Shown: positions 17,363 to 26,151, numbered from the stretch's first letter. The stretch: DNA of 64,000 nucleotides from Metabacillus bambusae (GCF_017497975.1 NZ_JAGDEL010000025.1:45902-109901); one strand, 5' to 3'. Notes: generated from the sequence alone by a model not told the origin. Translations and numbers: made by a program.

Positions 17363-18513
17363 GTTGGAGGAAGATTTGGATTTTAACAATAATGTTCATT
17401 CTTTTATCAGGATGTGGAAGGGTAAAAGAAATTCATAACCAAGCATATGCAGTTGGAATGGGAATTGACTATGTGGATAATGAGTACCATGTTGTCATTC
17501 AATTTCTGGATTTTAGTAATGTTGCAAAAACAGATCAAGGGAAAAGTTCAGATCAAGTACCTGTGTGGATAACAAAGGGGAAAGGAAAAACAATTGAAAC
17601 AGCGTTATCAGGTATCTATCAAACAATTCAAATGAGAGTGAATTTTGAACAGTTAAATTTAATTATTTTTGGAGAAGGGTTGATCACATCTAAACAGCTT
17701 TATGAGGCATTCCAATCATTAACTTCTAACTTTACTGTTCGTTTAACAGCATGGACATATGGGACACAAGAGAAATTTGATGACATCTTTACATCTTCGG
17801 TGATATTTGATTATCCATTTTCTTATTCGAGATTGAACCAGCCTAATGAAGGAAATCAACAGAGTTCAACGATTCCAGCAATAACATTACGAGATTTTGT
17901 ATGGAGATTAAATGAAAAAACAATAACGACCATCGTCCCATCAGTCTCACTTAACGAACAACATATATTTAAAGAGAGTAAGCCAATAAAAGCTGCGGTT
18001 ATCAATGGTGCATACATATTAAACGATAAAACGTATAAAGGCTGGTTATCCACCTCAGATCTACGTGGCTTTATTTGGACAAATGATGAGTCAATAAGAT
18101 CAATTACAACGATTAAAGAAGACAAGGATCATCTTGTAGAAGTTGAATTAATAGAACCAGAAATAAAATTGAAAAAGAAAAAGGATGAATTGAGCTATAA
18201 CATTAATGTAAATTTAAGAGCAATGATAAGAGAAAGTTTAGATAGTGATATGGCACAAGAAAAGATAAAAAAGAAAGTGGAAGTTAAAGTCAAAGAAGAA
18301 GTGAAAAAAGCGTTCAATGCAGGGAAAGAACTAGGTGCTGATATTTTTCAGTTAGAGGACAATTTGTATCGGTACTATAATAATGAATGGCTGAACAACA
18401 AACATGAAAATCCAATTGAGTTGGCAAATATAAAGGTAAATGTGATACCGCTATATAGTATTGATAAATTTAAAAGTAAAAAGCAAGATGCAAATACAAA
18501 AAGAGAAAATTAA
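17359..18513 (+). CDS. Germinant receptor subunit C (GerAC/GerKC family lipoprotein)
   Basis: A 384-aa lipoprotein. The signal peptide ends in LLSGC with lipidated Cys19, followed by the Ger(x)C N-terminal and C-terminal domains. The charged stretch around residues 270-330 is typical. C subunits sit on the outer face of the spore inner membrane and are needed for receptor assembly. The start overlaps the A gene stop (ATGA), which implies translational coupling. It is the last gene of the operon. Confidence 0.9.
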   Translation: MSWRKIWILTIMFILLSGCGRVKEIHNQAYAVGMGIDYVDNEYHVVIQFLDFSNVAKTDQGKSSDQVPVWITKGKGKTIETALSGIYQTIQMRVNFEQLNLIIFGEGLITSKQLYEAFQSLTSNFTVRLTAWTYGTQEKFDDIFTSSVIFDYPFSYSRLNQPNEGNQQSSTIPAITLRDFVWRLNEKTITTIVPSVSLNEQHIFKESKPIKAAVINGAYILNDKTYKGWLSTSDLRGFIWTNDESIRSITTIKEDKDHLVEVELIEPEIKLKKKKDELSYNINVNLRAMIRESLDSDMAQEKIKKKVEVKVKEEVKKAFNAGKELGADIFQLEDNLYRYYNNEWLNNKHENPIELANIKVNVIPLYSIDKFKSKKQDANTKREN

Positions 18514-18609
18514 ATATAATTACTAATTGTTATTTTGCATCGCTAGTTCATGCATGAAATAAAAGGGTGTGATAAACTATGCATATAGAATATTGAGAAG
18601 GAGAATATC

Positions 18610-18933
18610 ATGCAGCTAACATTTACAAAAGAGGCAATTGAGCAATTAACACCTAAACTTCGAGAAAATAAAAATAGAGTGTTGAAATTAAAATATGATA
18701 CAGAAGGCTGCGGATGTGTGATGAGTGGTGTCACTGCATTATGGCTAGTAAAAGAGCAGGATGCAGATGACATAAAGTTAGAAACAAATGAAGTACCGTT
18801 ATTTGTTGAAAAGACAAAAATGGTATTTTTAGATGAAGAGCTCACAATATCCTATAACAAAACAGCAAATTGCTATATGCTAAAAAGCCCTTCACAAATA
18901 TTAAATCCACGCATGAGCTTACTTGTAAAGTGA
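18610..18933 (+). CDS. yqkB: HesB/IscA-like protein YqkB
   Basis: A 107-aa protein of the iron-sulfur cluster biosynthesis (HesB/YadR/YfhF) family. The region DTEGCGCVMSG carries a Cys pair, but the C-terminal Cys-x-Cys of true IscA is absent. It is therefore probably a divergent relative without proven cluster transfer. ATG 18610 follows GAAGGAG. It overlaps transcriptionally with yqkC, ten bases downstream, as in B. subtilis. Confidence 0.82.
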   Translation: MQLTFTKEAIEQLTPKLRENKNRVLKLKYDTEGCGCVMSGVTALWLVKEQDADDIKLETNEVPLFVEKTKMVFLDEELTISYNKTANCYMLKSPSQILNPRMSLLVK

Positions 18934-18943
18934 GGGGAAATAG

Positions 18944-19186
18944 GTGAAGAATCGGTTAAAATCAATAAAAAATGTTGCATTAAATAAAACGTGGGTATCT
19001 TTTTTAAATGATAACCACCCATATAGTCTGCTTCACTGGTCAATCGGAGGATCTCATGACGATACGAAGGACGTATGGTTACTTCAGGATGAAATGACGT
19101 TTGAAGCACAGGAATTTCCGACTATAGATGAAGCAATTCAATGGATGGAGCAAAATATGGAGCATATCTCTGATGTGCTAGGATGA
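18944..19186 (+). CDS. yqkC: YqkC (DUF2552) family protein
   Basis: An 80-aa acidic protein rich in Trp and His, matching the DUF2552/YqkC family in length and location after yqkB. GTG 18944 follows GAGGGG. No catalytic motif is visible and the function is unknown. Confidence 0.75.
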   Translation: MKNRLKSIKNVALNKTWVSFLNDNHPYSLLHWSIGGSHDDTKDVWLLQDEMTFEAQEFPTIDEAIQWMEQNMEHISDVLG

Positions 19187-19190
19187 AAAC

Positions 19191-19219
19191 AGGCTACCAT
19201 GTGATTAATGTGGTAGCCT
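19191..19219 (+). terminator. Hairpin after yqkC
   Basis: AGGCTACCA and TGGTAGCCT form a 9-bp stem just after the yqkC stop codon. No strong U-run follows, so termination may be partial. Confidence 0.5.
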
Positions 19220-19235
19220 TAATAAGTTCTCAATA

Positions 19236-19434
19236 ACCGAGCGCTTACGCTTTTGTTCTTATCTAGGAAATTATAAAATTCTTGTACTGTGGATAAGCGC
19301 TTGGCATCCAGCTCCAGCGCCTAGCCCCTCTTGGGTCTACAGCCACTTAAGAATTGAAGGCAAAGAACACCTTCTATTCTTAAGCGTCTTATGCTTGTCG
19401 GGGCTGTTCAAGGCGCTTACGCTTTTGTTCTTAT
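19236..19434. repeat. Dispersed repeat, family A, copy A3 plus a partial tail
   Basis: A short tail copy (GAGCGCTTACGCTTTTGTTC) is followed by a full copy from TAGGAAATTATAAAATTC to GGCGCTTACGCTTTTGTTCT. The outer arms AGCGCC and GGCGCT pair. The inner arms CTTAAGAAT-GAAGG and CCTTC-ATTCTTAAG pair. It lies at the convergent ends of yqkC and yqkD. Confidence 0.82.
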
Positions 19435-20336
19435 AAACCAATCTCAGCAAAAAACTCATCAATAACTTTAGAATATTCCTCGCGATTTTCTGCATAAGAC
19501 ATCGCATGTGAGCCTTTTTCAGCAATATAGAGCTTTTTGAGTCCTGTCTTTTTTTCGTAAAGTTGTTTAGTCATTTCAGCTGGTATGTAATCATCTTCTT
19601 TACTATGAATCAATAAAACTGGACGTTTTATATTTGCTATTGCATTAAGTGGTGAAACACCTTTAATAGAGTAGCGATCACGGAGCTGAACAAAAGGCTT
19701 TGCAATCGGCATAATCAAGAGGCTTGGTACTTTGAACTCAACTTTAAGCCTGTAGAGCAGCTGTGCTTCAAGCTCTGAGAAAGGGCAGTCGGCAATATAA
19801 AAATCTGCACCATCTTCAACCATACCAGCATAAAGCAAAGTTGTAACTGCACCCATTGATTCACCATGTATTCCTAATACAATTGAATCCCCAATTTCTT
19901 TCTTTACCCATTGAACAACAGATTGGAGATCAAATTTCTCATAATGACCATAACTTGTTGTTTTTCCACCACTTTCACCATGCCTACGGTGGTCATAGAT
20001 CAAAACATTCCAGCCCTTTTGCATAAATAAATTCATATACTTAACCGAATTAAGGCGATTTACTGTAACTCCGTGACAAATAATGATGTAACGGTTCGTA
20101 TTGTGCGGTTCAATAAGCGTGCCTTTTATCGAGTAGCCAAACTGAGATGGAATTGAGAAATTTTTCTTCTCAAGAGCATCAAAATCCTTTTGGTTATAAA
20201 GTCCATATTTAGTATCTCGATTAATAATTTCTTCATCTGTTTTCTTTTTGATATACATCATTTTATTTGTAAAGAAAAATCCGATGATAAAAATATACGA
20301 AAGGATAATAAGCAATCCAATAAAGATTTTTTTCAT
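19431..20336 (-). CDS. yqkD: Alpha/beta hydrolase YqkD
   Basis: A 301-aa hydrolase with one hydrophobic N-terminal segment (about residues 5-24), probably a membrane anchor. The nucleophile elbow is GIHGESMGA with Ser160, the acid lies in SKEDDYIPAE, and the His is in GSHAMSYAE. The oxyanion-side motif CHGVTVNR is also present. It belongs to the YqkD/BEM46-like branch of prolyl-oligopeptidase-like esterases. The substrate is unknown. Confidence 0.85.
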   Translation of the reverse strand: MKKIFIGLLIILSYIFIIGFFFTNKMMYIKKKTDEEIINRDTKYGLYNQKDFDALEKKNFSIPSQFGYSIKGTLIEPHNTNRYIIICHGVTVNRLNSVKYMNLFMQKGWNVLIYDHRRHGESGGKTTSYGHYEKFDLQSVVQWVKKEIGDSIVLGIHGESMGAVTTLLYAGMVEDGADFYIADCPFSELEAQLLYRLKVEFKVPSLLIMPIAKPFVQLRDRYSIKGVSPLNAIANIKRPVLLIHSKEDDYIPAEMTKQLYEKKTGLKKLYIAEKGSHAMSYAENREEYSKVIDEFFAEIGL

Positions 20337-20427
20337 AAAGCTGACTCCTTAACAAATTTAACTTCATTCTTATTTTACATGAACCGCTACCACACTTCCA
20401 ATGTTTACTAAAATGCATTTAAATAAA

Positions 20428-20540
20428 AGGCCGCTGCTAAACTTGGTTGTTGATTTCCGCTACATGCGTTCGCTTTCCGCGGACGGTCCTAGAGCTTCCC
20501 GCAGGAGTCTCACATATCTGTTCTAATCAACAAAGCACCA
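20428..20540 (-). repeat. Dispersed repeat, family B-related, copy B3
   Basis: AACTTGGTTGTTGATTTCCG, GCGTTCGCTTTCCGCGG and CCCGCAGGAGTCTCA match the reverse complement of family B copies, especially B4 at 22688-22793. It fills the gap upstream of yqkD. Confidence 0.7.
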
Positions 20541-20584
20541 AAATAGTCAAATGAAAAAGACAAGCGCTAAGCCTGTCCATTTAA

Positions 20585-20704
20585 TCATTGCACTGAATTC
20601 TGTCTTTTTGTAGGATGGATCGCTTTTGCTACTTCTTCAGCAGCCATCATCTTTTTAGAAGTATCAGCATTTGGTTTGCCTTTTTGTCCTCGTTGCTTAG
20701 CCAT
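20585..20704 (-). CDS. Small basic protein, 39 aa, unknown
   Basis: A short frame with an excellent ribosome binding site (AAAGGAGCG, eight bases before ATG). It encodes 39 aa beginning MAKQRGQKGKPNADTSKK. It is Lys/Gln-rich without hydrophobic segments, a look shared by several small sporulation proteins. I cannot name its family. It has its own gap on both sides. Confidence 0.6.
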   Translation of the reverse strand: MAKQRGQKGKPNADTSKKMMAAEEVAKAIHPTKRQNSVQ

Positions 20705-20813
20705 GTTTAATCGCTCCTTTCTATCAAATAAAATATGTGTTTAGAGAACAAATTATACAAATATCGAAACAGCCAAGCAGTATGTGCGTATTCATATATA
20801 GGGATGTGTTTAG

Positions 20814-21098
20814 ATGAAAGCCTTTCTCTTAGGATTATTACTTGCTTGCTTAATAGGACTAATTGGTTTTGTGACGAATGATAAAACGATTATTACCATG
20901 CTATCTGGGAGTGTTGGTTTAGTTTCCTTTTTAGCATCAGGATTGTATGTAGGAGTTTTTGTAAGTAGTGATCGCATAAGAATACAATACCAAAATGAAA
21001 CAAAGGAAGAACGAATAAAGAGAGTGAACACAGCTGCGATGTTCTTTTTACTTGGGTTACCCAATTTCATTCTTGGGATTTATACAATTGCAATGTAA
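20814..21098 (+). CDS. DUF5316-like small membrane protein
   Basis: A 94-aa protein with three hydrophobic segments (about residues 3-20, 27-51 and 72-93) and a charged loop NETKEERIKR between the second and third. It looks like the DUF5316 family of Bacillus membrane proteins. Function unknown. Confidence 0.65.
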   Translation: MKAFLLGLLLACLIGLIGFVTNDKTIITMLSGSVGLVSFLASGLYVGVFVSSDRIRIQYQNETKEERIKRVNTAAMFFLLGLPNFILGIYTIAM

Positions 21099-21241
21099 TG
21101 ATTTTCCTTAAGTAAATATCTTTTCAAGTATAAAAAACTTTTTTATACTTTGAAGTAGAGATAATCCAAGCTCTATTTGCTTCATTCGAATTACCCTGAG
21201 CGTTTATAGTGACACTGAAAAAGGATGTAGGAGGCAACTGG

Positions 21242-21475
21242 ATGAAAAAGCAAAACAAGAAAAAGGATGATCAAACAGTATCAGTTTCAGATCATTTAAA
21301 TAGTAATGTATTAGAGAAATTGAAAGCAGTGAAAAAAGGATTAACACAGGAACAAGAGGAAAGACAAGCAGCGCTTGAACGCCAAAAACTAGAAGAACGA
21401 AAACAAAGAGAAAAAAATAAAAGCTTTGAAGAACTGTTAGACGAGAGTTCCTTATCATGGAAGAATTTTAAATAA
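21242..21475 (+). CDS. yqkE: YqkE (DUF3886) family protein
   Basis: A 77-aa, highly charged, coiled-coil-like protein (QEEERQAALERQKLEERKQR type sequence) ending in SFEELLDESSLSWKNFK. This is the DUF3886/YqkE pattern, and position beside yqkF agrees. ATG 21242 follows GTAGGAGG; the upstream start at 21209 has no ribosome binding site. Function unknown. Confidence 0.8.
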   Translation: MKKQNKKKDDQTVSVSDHLNSNVLEKLKAVKKGLTQEQEERQAALERQKLEERKQREKNKSFEELLDESSLSWKNFK

Positions 21476-21492
21476 TCATAGTGAGACAAGAA

Positions 21493-21519
21493 AACGGGAC
21501 CTAATCGGCCCCGTTTTTT
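21493..21519. terminator. Bidirectional terminator between yqkE and yqkF
   Basis: AACGGGACC pairs with GGCCCCGTT and is followed by a U-run on the plus strand, between convergent genes. Confidence 0.85.
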
Positions 21520-22426
21520 AACGGTGTTGTTCGTATATATCTAGTTTTGTTAGTTGTTGCAACTTTTCATATGTTTGGGAAGTTAGTGGATCACCTGATC
21601 CCGCGGCAGCATTTTCAATTAATTGCTGTATCTTGCTTGCCCCAGGAATTACTGTGCCTATGACATCCTGATAAAGGCAATATTGCAAGGCAAGCTCTGT
21701 CATAGTATGGTTGGTGTCTACATTCTCAAGTTCTACGATTTGTTTTTCAAGCTCTTCCTTTGAGTAAGAAAGATACCCTTGGTCTAGGAGCTTTAATGAT
21801 AGAGGTTTTTCGGTTAAAAGACCTTTAGCAAGTGGTCCACGTGCAATTACACTCACACCATTTTCTTTCATGAGCGAAAACCATTCCTCAGGACGTCGAT
21901 CTAATAGGCTGTATTGCATCATAATTGAGATAATACTTGATGTTTTTAGATATTCCTCAATCACATTCGGTCGAATTGAAGAAATACCATAATAACGAAT
22001 AACACCTTCTTGTTTTAATTCTTCAAAAGCTTCTATCGTTTCATCAATATTATCTTCAATTGTACCTCCATGTAGCTGATAAAGGTCGATATAATCAGTT
22101 TGCAAACGAAGTAAGCTCTGTTTTACAGCTTCTTTTATGTATGCCTTAGAAGGATCCCAGCTCCAGCCAGTTTTGTCATCCCTCCAACGATTTCCTACTT
22201 TTGTTGCTAAAATGATGTCGTTTCGGCGATGTTTAATGGCTTTGCCGACAAGTTCTTCATTTCGTCCAAAATCATATAAATCCGCTGTATCAAAGTAATT
22301 AATACCTTGTTCTATTGCTGCATCAATAAGCGAGAGAGCATGCTTTTCTTCAGTTCCAAGTGACATACAGCCAAGTCCTACTTCACTTATATATAATTCT
22401 GATTGGCCAAGTTGTCTTTTTCGCAT
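21518..22426 (-). CDS. yqkF: Aldo/keto reductase YqkF
   Basis: A 302-aa NADPH-dependent aldo/keto reductase with a TIM-barrel pattern. The N-terminal LGLGCMSLGT is present, as is the catalytic Tyr in FDTADLYDFGRNEELVG. A conserved Lys (ATKVGNR) and the His of DLYQLHGG follow. B. subtilis YqkF has the same size and position. The physiological aldehyde or ketone is unknown. Confidence 0.88.
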   Translation of the reverse strand: MRKRQLGQSELYISEVGLGCMSLGTEEKHALSLIDAAIEQGINYFDTADLYDFGRNEELVGKAIKHRRNDIILATKVGNRWRDDKTGWSWDPSKAYIKEAVKQSLLRLQTDYIDLYQLHGGTIEDNIDETIEAFEELKQEGVIRYYGISSIRPNVIEEYLKTSSIISIMMQYSLLDRRPEEWFSLMKENGVSVIARGPLAKGLLTEKPLSLKLLDQGYLSYSKEELEKQIVELENVDTNHTMTELALQYCLYQDVIGTVIPGASKIQQLIENAAAGSGDPLTSQTYEKLQQLTKLDIYEQHR

Positions 22427-22506
22427 TTTATCACTCCTTGTTCAAAAGTCATCTTAAATTCGAGGGTAGTATAAAGAATGCGAAAAAGCAACTCAAAACA
22501 CTTAGT

Positions 22507-22665
22507 CTATTTTTTTGAATTAAACCTGAATGTTTCGCGTGTTTTTTCATCACGAATCCATTCATTTACAGTTGTATACGTACGACCGTACTCCTTCAAT
22601 TTTGTACGAATCTCCCACGCTTTCCCAACAAGAACAATTCCTTTGTCCAGCAGATAGATTTTCAC
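22507..22665 (-). CDS. mciZ: MciZ, mother-cell inhibitor of FtsZ
   Basis: A 52-aa peptide with the core GIVLVGKAWEIRTKLKEYGR, nearly the same as the MciZ peptide I recall from B. subtilis (40 aa). MciZ binds FtsZ in the mother cell during sporulation and blocks new Z-rings. GTG 22665 aligns with the B. subtilis start; an in-frame ATG at 22680 is possible but has its ribosome binding site too close. The C terminus is about 12 residues longer (KTRETFRFNSKK). Location between yqkF and nudF agrees. A family B repeat begins 23 bases upstream. Confidence 0.85.
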   Translation of the reverse strand: MKIYLLDKGIVLVGKAWEIRTKLKEYGRTYTTVNEWIRDEKTRETFRFNSKK

Positions 22666-22687
22666 GTTCTTTAGAACCATTCCTTTC

Positions 22688-22793
22688 CAATAGCTCTGTT
22701 AAAGCTCACTGTTGATTTTGGCACTTTGTTGATTGGAGTGGAAAGCGAACGCCTGCAGCGGAAATCAACAACCAAGTTTAACAGAGCCTTTCA
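22688..22793. repeat. Dispersed repeat, family B-related, copy B4 (short)
   Basis: The ends AGCTCTGTTAAAGCT and AAGTTTAACAGAGCCT are inverted repeats. Inside are GTTGATTGGAGTGGAAAGCG and GCGGAAATCAACAAC. It fills the gap between mciZ and nudF, which are divergent, so it must carry or replace part of their upstream regions. Confidence 0.75.
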
Positions 22794-22851
22794 ATTAAGA
22801 TATGATAGAATGTATGAAGGAAGAAATGCTTATAGAACAGGAGCTGATCGA

Positions 22852-23403
22852 ATGGATCATTTAAAAGAAACGACACTCTCTTCAAAGGAAATATTCAAGG
22901 GGAGAATTATTGATTTATATGTAGAAGAAGTTGAACTACCAAATGGTAAAACAAGTACTCGCGAAATTGTAAAGCATCCAGGGGCAGTAGCTGTTATAGC
23001 AGTAACTCCTGAAAATAAAATATTAATGGTTGAGCAATTTCGTAAGCCACTTGGACGAACATTAGTTGAGATTCCAGCAGGAAAGCTAGAAAAAGGAGAA
23101 CAACCAGAATCCACAGCTAAAAGAGAGTTAGAGGAAGAAACTGGCTATACATGTGGTTCTCTACAACCATTAATCTCATTTTATACCTCACCTGGTTTTG
23201 CAGATGAACTTGTTCATTTATTTATTGCAGAGAATTTGGAAAAGCTAACAGTAGCTGCAGAATTAGATGAAGATGAATTTTTAGATGTGATGGAAGTGAC
23301 ATTAGAGGAAGCGGAGGCAATGATTCAAAATAAACGAATATACGATGCGAAAACTGCCTTTGCCGTTCAATACTTGCAACTTAAACAAGCGTTAAAAGGA
23401 TAG
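22852..23403 (+). CDS. nudF: ADP-ribose pyrophosphatase NudF
   Basis: A 183-aa Nudix hydrolase that splits ADP-ribose into AMP and ribose 5-phosphate. The Nudix box runs from GKLEKGE through RELEEETGY with the G-x5-E-x7-REL-x-EE-x-G-Y spacing intact. ATG 22852 has AGGAG eight bases upstream; frame extension to 22726 runs into repeat B4 and is not coding. Confidence 0.9.
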   Translation: MDHLKETTLSSKEIFKGRIIDLYVEEVELPNGKTSTREIVKHPGAVAVIAVTPENKILMVEQFRKPLGRTLVEIPAGKLEKGEQPESTAKRELEEETGYTCGSLQPLISFYTSPGFADELVHLFIAENLEKLTVAAELDEDEFLDVMEVTLEEAEAMIQNKRIYDAKTAFAVQYLQLKQALKG

Positions 23404-23536
23404 GAAGCTAAATTGCAGCATAGGCCAGATCTAACATGTATCAAAGAACTCATTTAGTAGTTAATCTAGTAGTAAAATATAGTTTATCCTTCGTATTAAA
23501 GTGGCGTAAACACACTACAGGGGGTTCGTTAACATC

Positions 23537-24703
23537 TTGAATCATTATTTTGCTGATTTACATATTCATATCGGTCAAACAACTTCTGGAAAGCCAGTTA
23601 AAATTACAGCCTCACGAACGCTCACCTTAGAAAATATATTAATCGAAGCAAGTGAGCATAAAGGAATCGATATTGTAGGAATCATTGACTGTCATGTACC
23701 TGAAGTATTACTGACGCTTACTAAGCTCGTTGAAAATGAAGATTGTATAGAGCTAGAAAACGGTGGCATTCGCTTTAACAATACAACCTTAATTCTCGGT
23801 AGTGAGCTAGAAATTTATGACGATGCTTGCAAAGGTCCAATCCACGTATTGGCTTTTATGCCATCACTTGAAAAAATGAAGGAGTTTTCTACATGGCTTT
23901 CTTCACGATTAACAAATATTACGCTAAGTTCACAAAGAATTTATGAAGAGGGAAAAACATTACAAAAGGTTGTTAAAAGCCTAGGTGGGTTATTTATTCC
24001 TGCTCATATTTTTACACCTCACAAAAGCTTATATGGAAGTGGGGTAACGCATTCCTTGAAAGAGGTTTTTGATGGTAGCCTAATTGATGCGGTTGAACTT
24101 GGATTAAGCTCTGATACCACTATGGCGGACCAATTAGCTGAGCTACATAATTATACGTACTTAACCAATTCAGATGCTCATTCATTGCCGAAAATTGGAC
24201 GGGAATATCAAAAGCTAATTTTGCAAGAACCAAGCTTTTTAGAATTGAAAAAAGCACTAGCTATGGAGGATGGTAGAAGTGTCGAAGCTAATTATGGTTT
24301 AAATCCATATTTGGGAAAATATTATGAAACAACATGTGAAAAATGTGATAAAAAGCCGGAAGCAGATCAAGTAAAATGTGAAAACTGTGGTAGTACTCGT
24401 TTTGTAAAAGGTGTATCAAACCGGCTCAAAGAACTAGCAAGTGCAATAGAAAATGCCAAAAGTCGTCCTCCATATATTCATCAAGTACCACTTCAATTTA
24501 TTCCAGGTATTGGTCCGAAAACATTAGAAAAATTGAAGGACATGTTCGGAACAGAGATGAACATACTACATGAGGTACCTAAGCATGAACTTCAGAAGGT
24601 AGTACCAGAAAAAATTGTTGAGTATATAGTGGCTGGAAGAGAAGGTCGTCTTAAAGTGACATCTGGCGGTGGCGGAACGTATGGAAAGGTAAAGGGAATT
24701 TAG
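23537..24703 (+). CDS. yqxK: Endonuclease Q-like PHP protein YqxK (TIGR00375)
   Basis: A 388-aa protein. The N-terminal PHP-type metal site shows YFADLHIHIG, IIDCHVP and NSDAHSLPKIGR. A four-Cys zinc finger (CEKC then CENC, about residues 266-290) follows, and a helix-hairpin-helix motif IPGIGPKTLEKL. This is the TIGR00375/EndoQ family, reported to cut DNA 5' of deaminated bases. B. subtilis YqxK is at the same place. Start is TTG 23537 with a poor ribosome binding site (GGGGG 13 bases away), so the start is less certain than the gene. Confidence 0.86.
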   Translation: MNHYFADLHIHIGQTTSGKPVKITASRTLTLENILIEASEHKGIDIVGIIDCHVPEVLLTLTKLVENEDCIELENGGIRFNNTTLILGSELEIYDDACKGPIHVLAFMPSLEKMKEFSTWLSSRLTNITLSSQRIYEEGKTLQKVVKSLGGLFIPAHIFTPHKSLYGSGVTHSLKEVFDGSLIDAVELGLSSDTTMADQLAELHNYTYLTNSDAHSLPKIGREYQKLILQEPSFLELKKALAMEDGRSVEANYGLNPYLGKYYETTCEKCDKKPEADQVKCENCGSTRFVKGVSNRLKELASAIENAKSRPPYIHQVPLQFIPGIGPKTLEKLKDMFGTEMNILHEVPKHELQKVVPEKIVEYIVAGREGRLKVTSGGGGTYGKVKGI

Positions 24704-24747
24704 TGAAGATGGGGGAAGTGTACTTATCTGTAGCTCCCCCTCTTAGT

Positions 24748-25317
24748 TCATTTCCTCTGTATAATTTTAGCGAACACAGATGTATCTCTCAAAGATTTGC
24801 CATCTGCTGACAGAGCGTCATGATGAAACGTACCCTCTAATGTAAATCCTAATTTTTCTGGTATATTTCGACTTTTACCATTATTTGAATCACATCTAAT
24901 TTCAATTCGTTTAGCAGCAAGTTCTGTTTCGGCGAAATATATCAATCCTTGGACAGCTTCTGTCATGAACCCTTTACCACTGAATCTTGAATCGATCCAA
25001 TAACCAATTTCAAAGCTGCGTACCTCCCAATTTATTCTATGTAGACCAGTACTTCCGATAAACTGACCAGTAAATCGTTCAAAAATAAGAAAGCGTAAAT
25101 CTTCTCGTAAAATAAATTTAGCGATTGCTTCTCTAGTATTTGTTTCGGTATCCTCAAGAGTTGGAGCTTGTTGTGCAAAAGGCAGCCATTGTTTTAACTC
25201 GTTAATCGAAGCAAGTATTGCCGAATTCACGGCTTTGCCATCACCAAACTTAGGGGCTCGAAGGAGTAAGTGTTTAGTTGTGAATTCAGAAGGGAAATCT
25301 AGTAAAATAGGGTTCAT
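24748..25317 (-). CDS. GNAT N-acetyltransferase (RimJ/RimL type)
   Basis: A 189-aa acetyltransferase. Strand-helix motif EIGYWIDSRFSGKGFMTEAV and the downstream RIEIRCDSNNGKSRNIPEKLGF carry the acetyl-CoA site and the N-x-x-S signature of RimJ/RimL/SpeG-like enzymes. The likely target is an amino group of a protein or small molecule. It is a single gene on the minus strand between yqxK and spoIIM. Confidence 0.85.
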   Translation of the reverse strand: MNPILLDFPSEFTTKHLLLRAPKFGDGKAVNSAILASINELKQWLPFAQQAPTLEDTETNTREAIAKFILREDLRFLIFERFTGQFIGSTGLHRINWEVRSFEIGYWIDSRFSGKGFMTEAVQGLIYFAETELAAKRIEIRCDSNNGKSRNIPEKLGFTLEGTFHHDALSADGKSLRDTSVFAKIIQRK

Positions 25318-25387
25318 TTCAACACATCCTCTTCAACTTTTTTAAAAGTATATAATAGAAAACTAGAAAAGAAAACCAACTTTTTGA

Positions 25388-25416
25388 GTCATAGAATAGT
25401 GATCCTCTCATATACT
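25388..25416 (+). promoter_or_regulatory. Candidate sigma-E promoter of spoIIM
   Basis: GTCATAG (25388-25394) and CATATACT (25409-25416) are 14 bases apart, matching the mother-cell sigma-E pattern. spoIIM is sigma-E dependent in B. subtilis. Confidence 0.6.
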
Positions 25417-25445
25417 CTAGTAAGTGAATGACGGGAGGAAATAAT

Positions 25446-26099
25446 ATGCGTAGACAACTGCCAATTAGTGCAATGATAAAGAAGCATCTTAAAGAGCATT
25501 CTTCAATATATCTGTTTGTGTTTGTATTGTTTCTAATGGGAGTTATTTTTGGAGCGATTATTGTAAACAGTATGAACTTAAGTCAAAAAGAAGACTTATA
25601 CTACTATTTAAACCGATTTTTCGGACAAGTTGCTGAAGGGAAAGTAGCAAGTTCTACAGATATGTTCCAACAAAGCTTTTTTCATAACTTAAAATACTTA
25701 GGCTTAATGTGGATCTTAGGTATTTCAATCATTGGACTACCAGTCATATTAGTTATGCTTTTTATAAAAGGTATGGTCGTTGGTTTTACAGTCGGATTTT
25801 TAGTGAATCAATTAGGATTAAAGGGCTTTTTACTCTCATTTGTCACAGTACTACCGCAAAATGTGCTGCTTATCCCAGCCTTTATCATTATGTGTTCCGT
25901 TGCGATTGCCTTTACGTTAAAGATCATCAGACAGCTATTCGTAAAGAAAACAAGTAATTTAGAGGCACCATTCTCTTTATTTATGAGGTATGTAACTGTG
26001 TTTTTATTTATTGGGGTTCTTGCTATAGTAGCATCAGGGTTTGAAGCTTACGCATCACCATTTTTAATGAAGAATGTAGTAGAGTTTGTAAGTAAATAA
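25446..26099 (+). CDS. spoIIM: Stage II sporulation protein M
   Basis: A 217-aa polytopic membrane protein with about five hydrophobic segments. It is part of the SpoIIDMP machine that drives peptidoglycan remodelling during engulfment. The family pattern [20 protein letters not shown] and the [11 protein letters not shown] segment are present. ATG 25446 follows GGGAGG; ATG 25428 precedes that site and is not used. A sigma-E-like promoter lies upstream. Confidence 0.92.
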   Translation: MRRQLPISAMIKKHLKEHSSIYLFVFVLFLMGVIFGAIIVNSMNLSQKEDLYYYLNRFFGQVAEGKVASSTDMFQQSFFHNLKYLGLMWILGISIIGLPVILVMLFIKGMVVGFTVGFLVNQLGLKGFLLSFVTVLPQNVLLIPAFIIMCSVAIAFTLKIIRQLFVKKTSNLEAPFSLFMRYVTVFLFIGVLAIVASGFEAYASPFLMKNVVEFVSK

Positions 26100-26151
26100 T
26101 AATTATTATTAATTAATATAGATTATGTTTATTAGATTGTAATGATTTTAG

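Noticed and set aside
22530..22715. 61-aa plus-strand frame
   Set aside because: It is antisense to mciZ and runs into repeat B4; mciZ explains the conservation.
26095..26110. AATAATAATTATTATT as a PerR or Fur box before fur
   Set aside because: It is a perfect dyad but only simple A/T sequence overlapping the spoIIM stop, has the wrong centre for a 7-1-7 box, and is far from the fur promoter.
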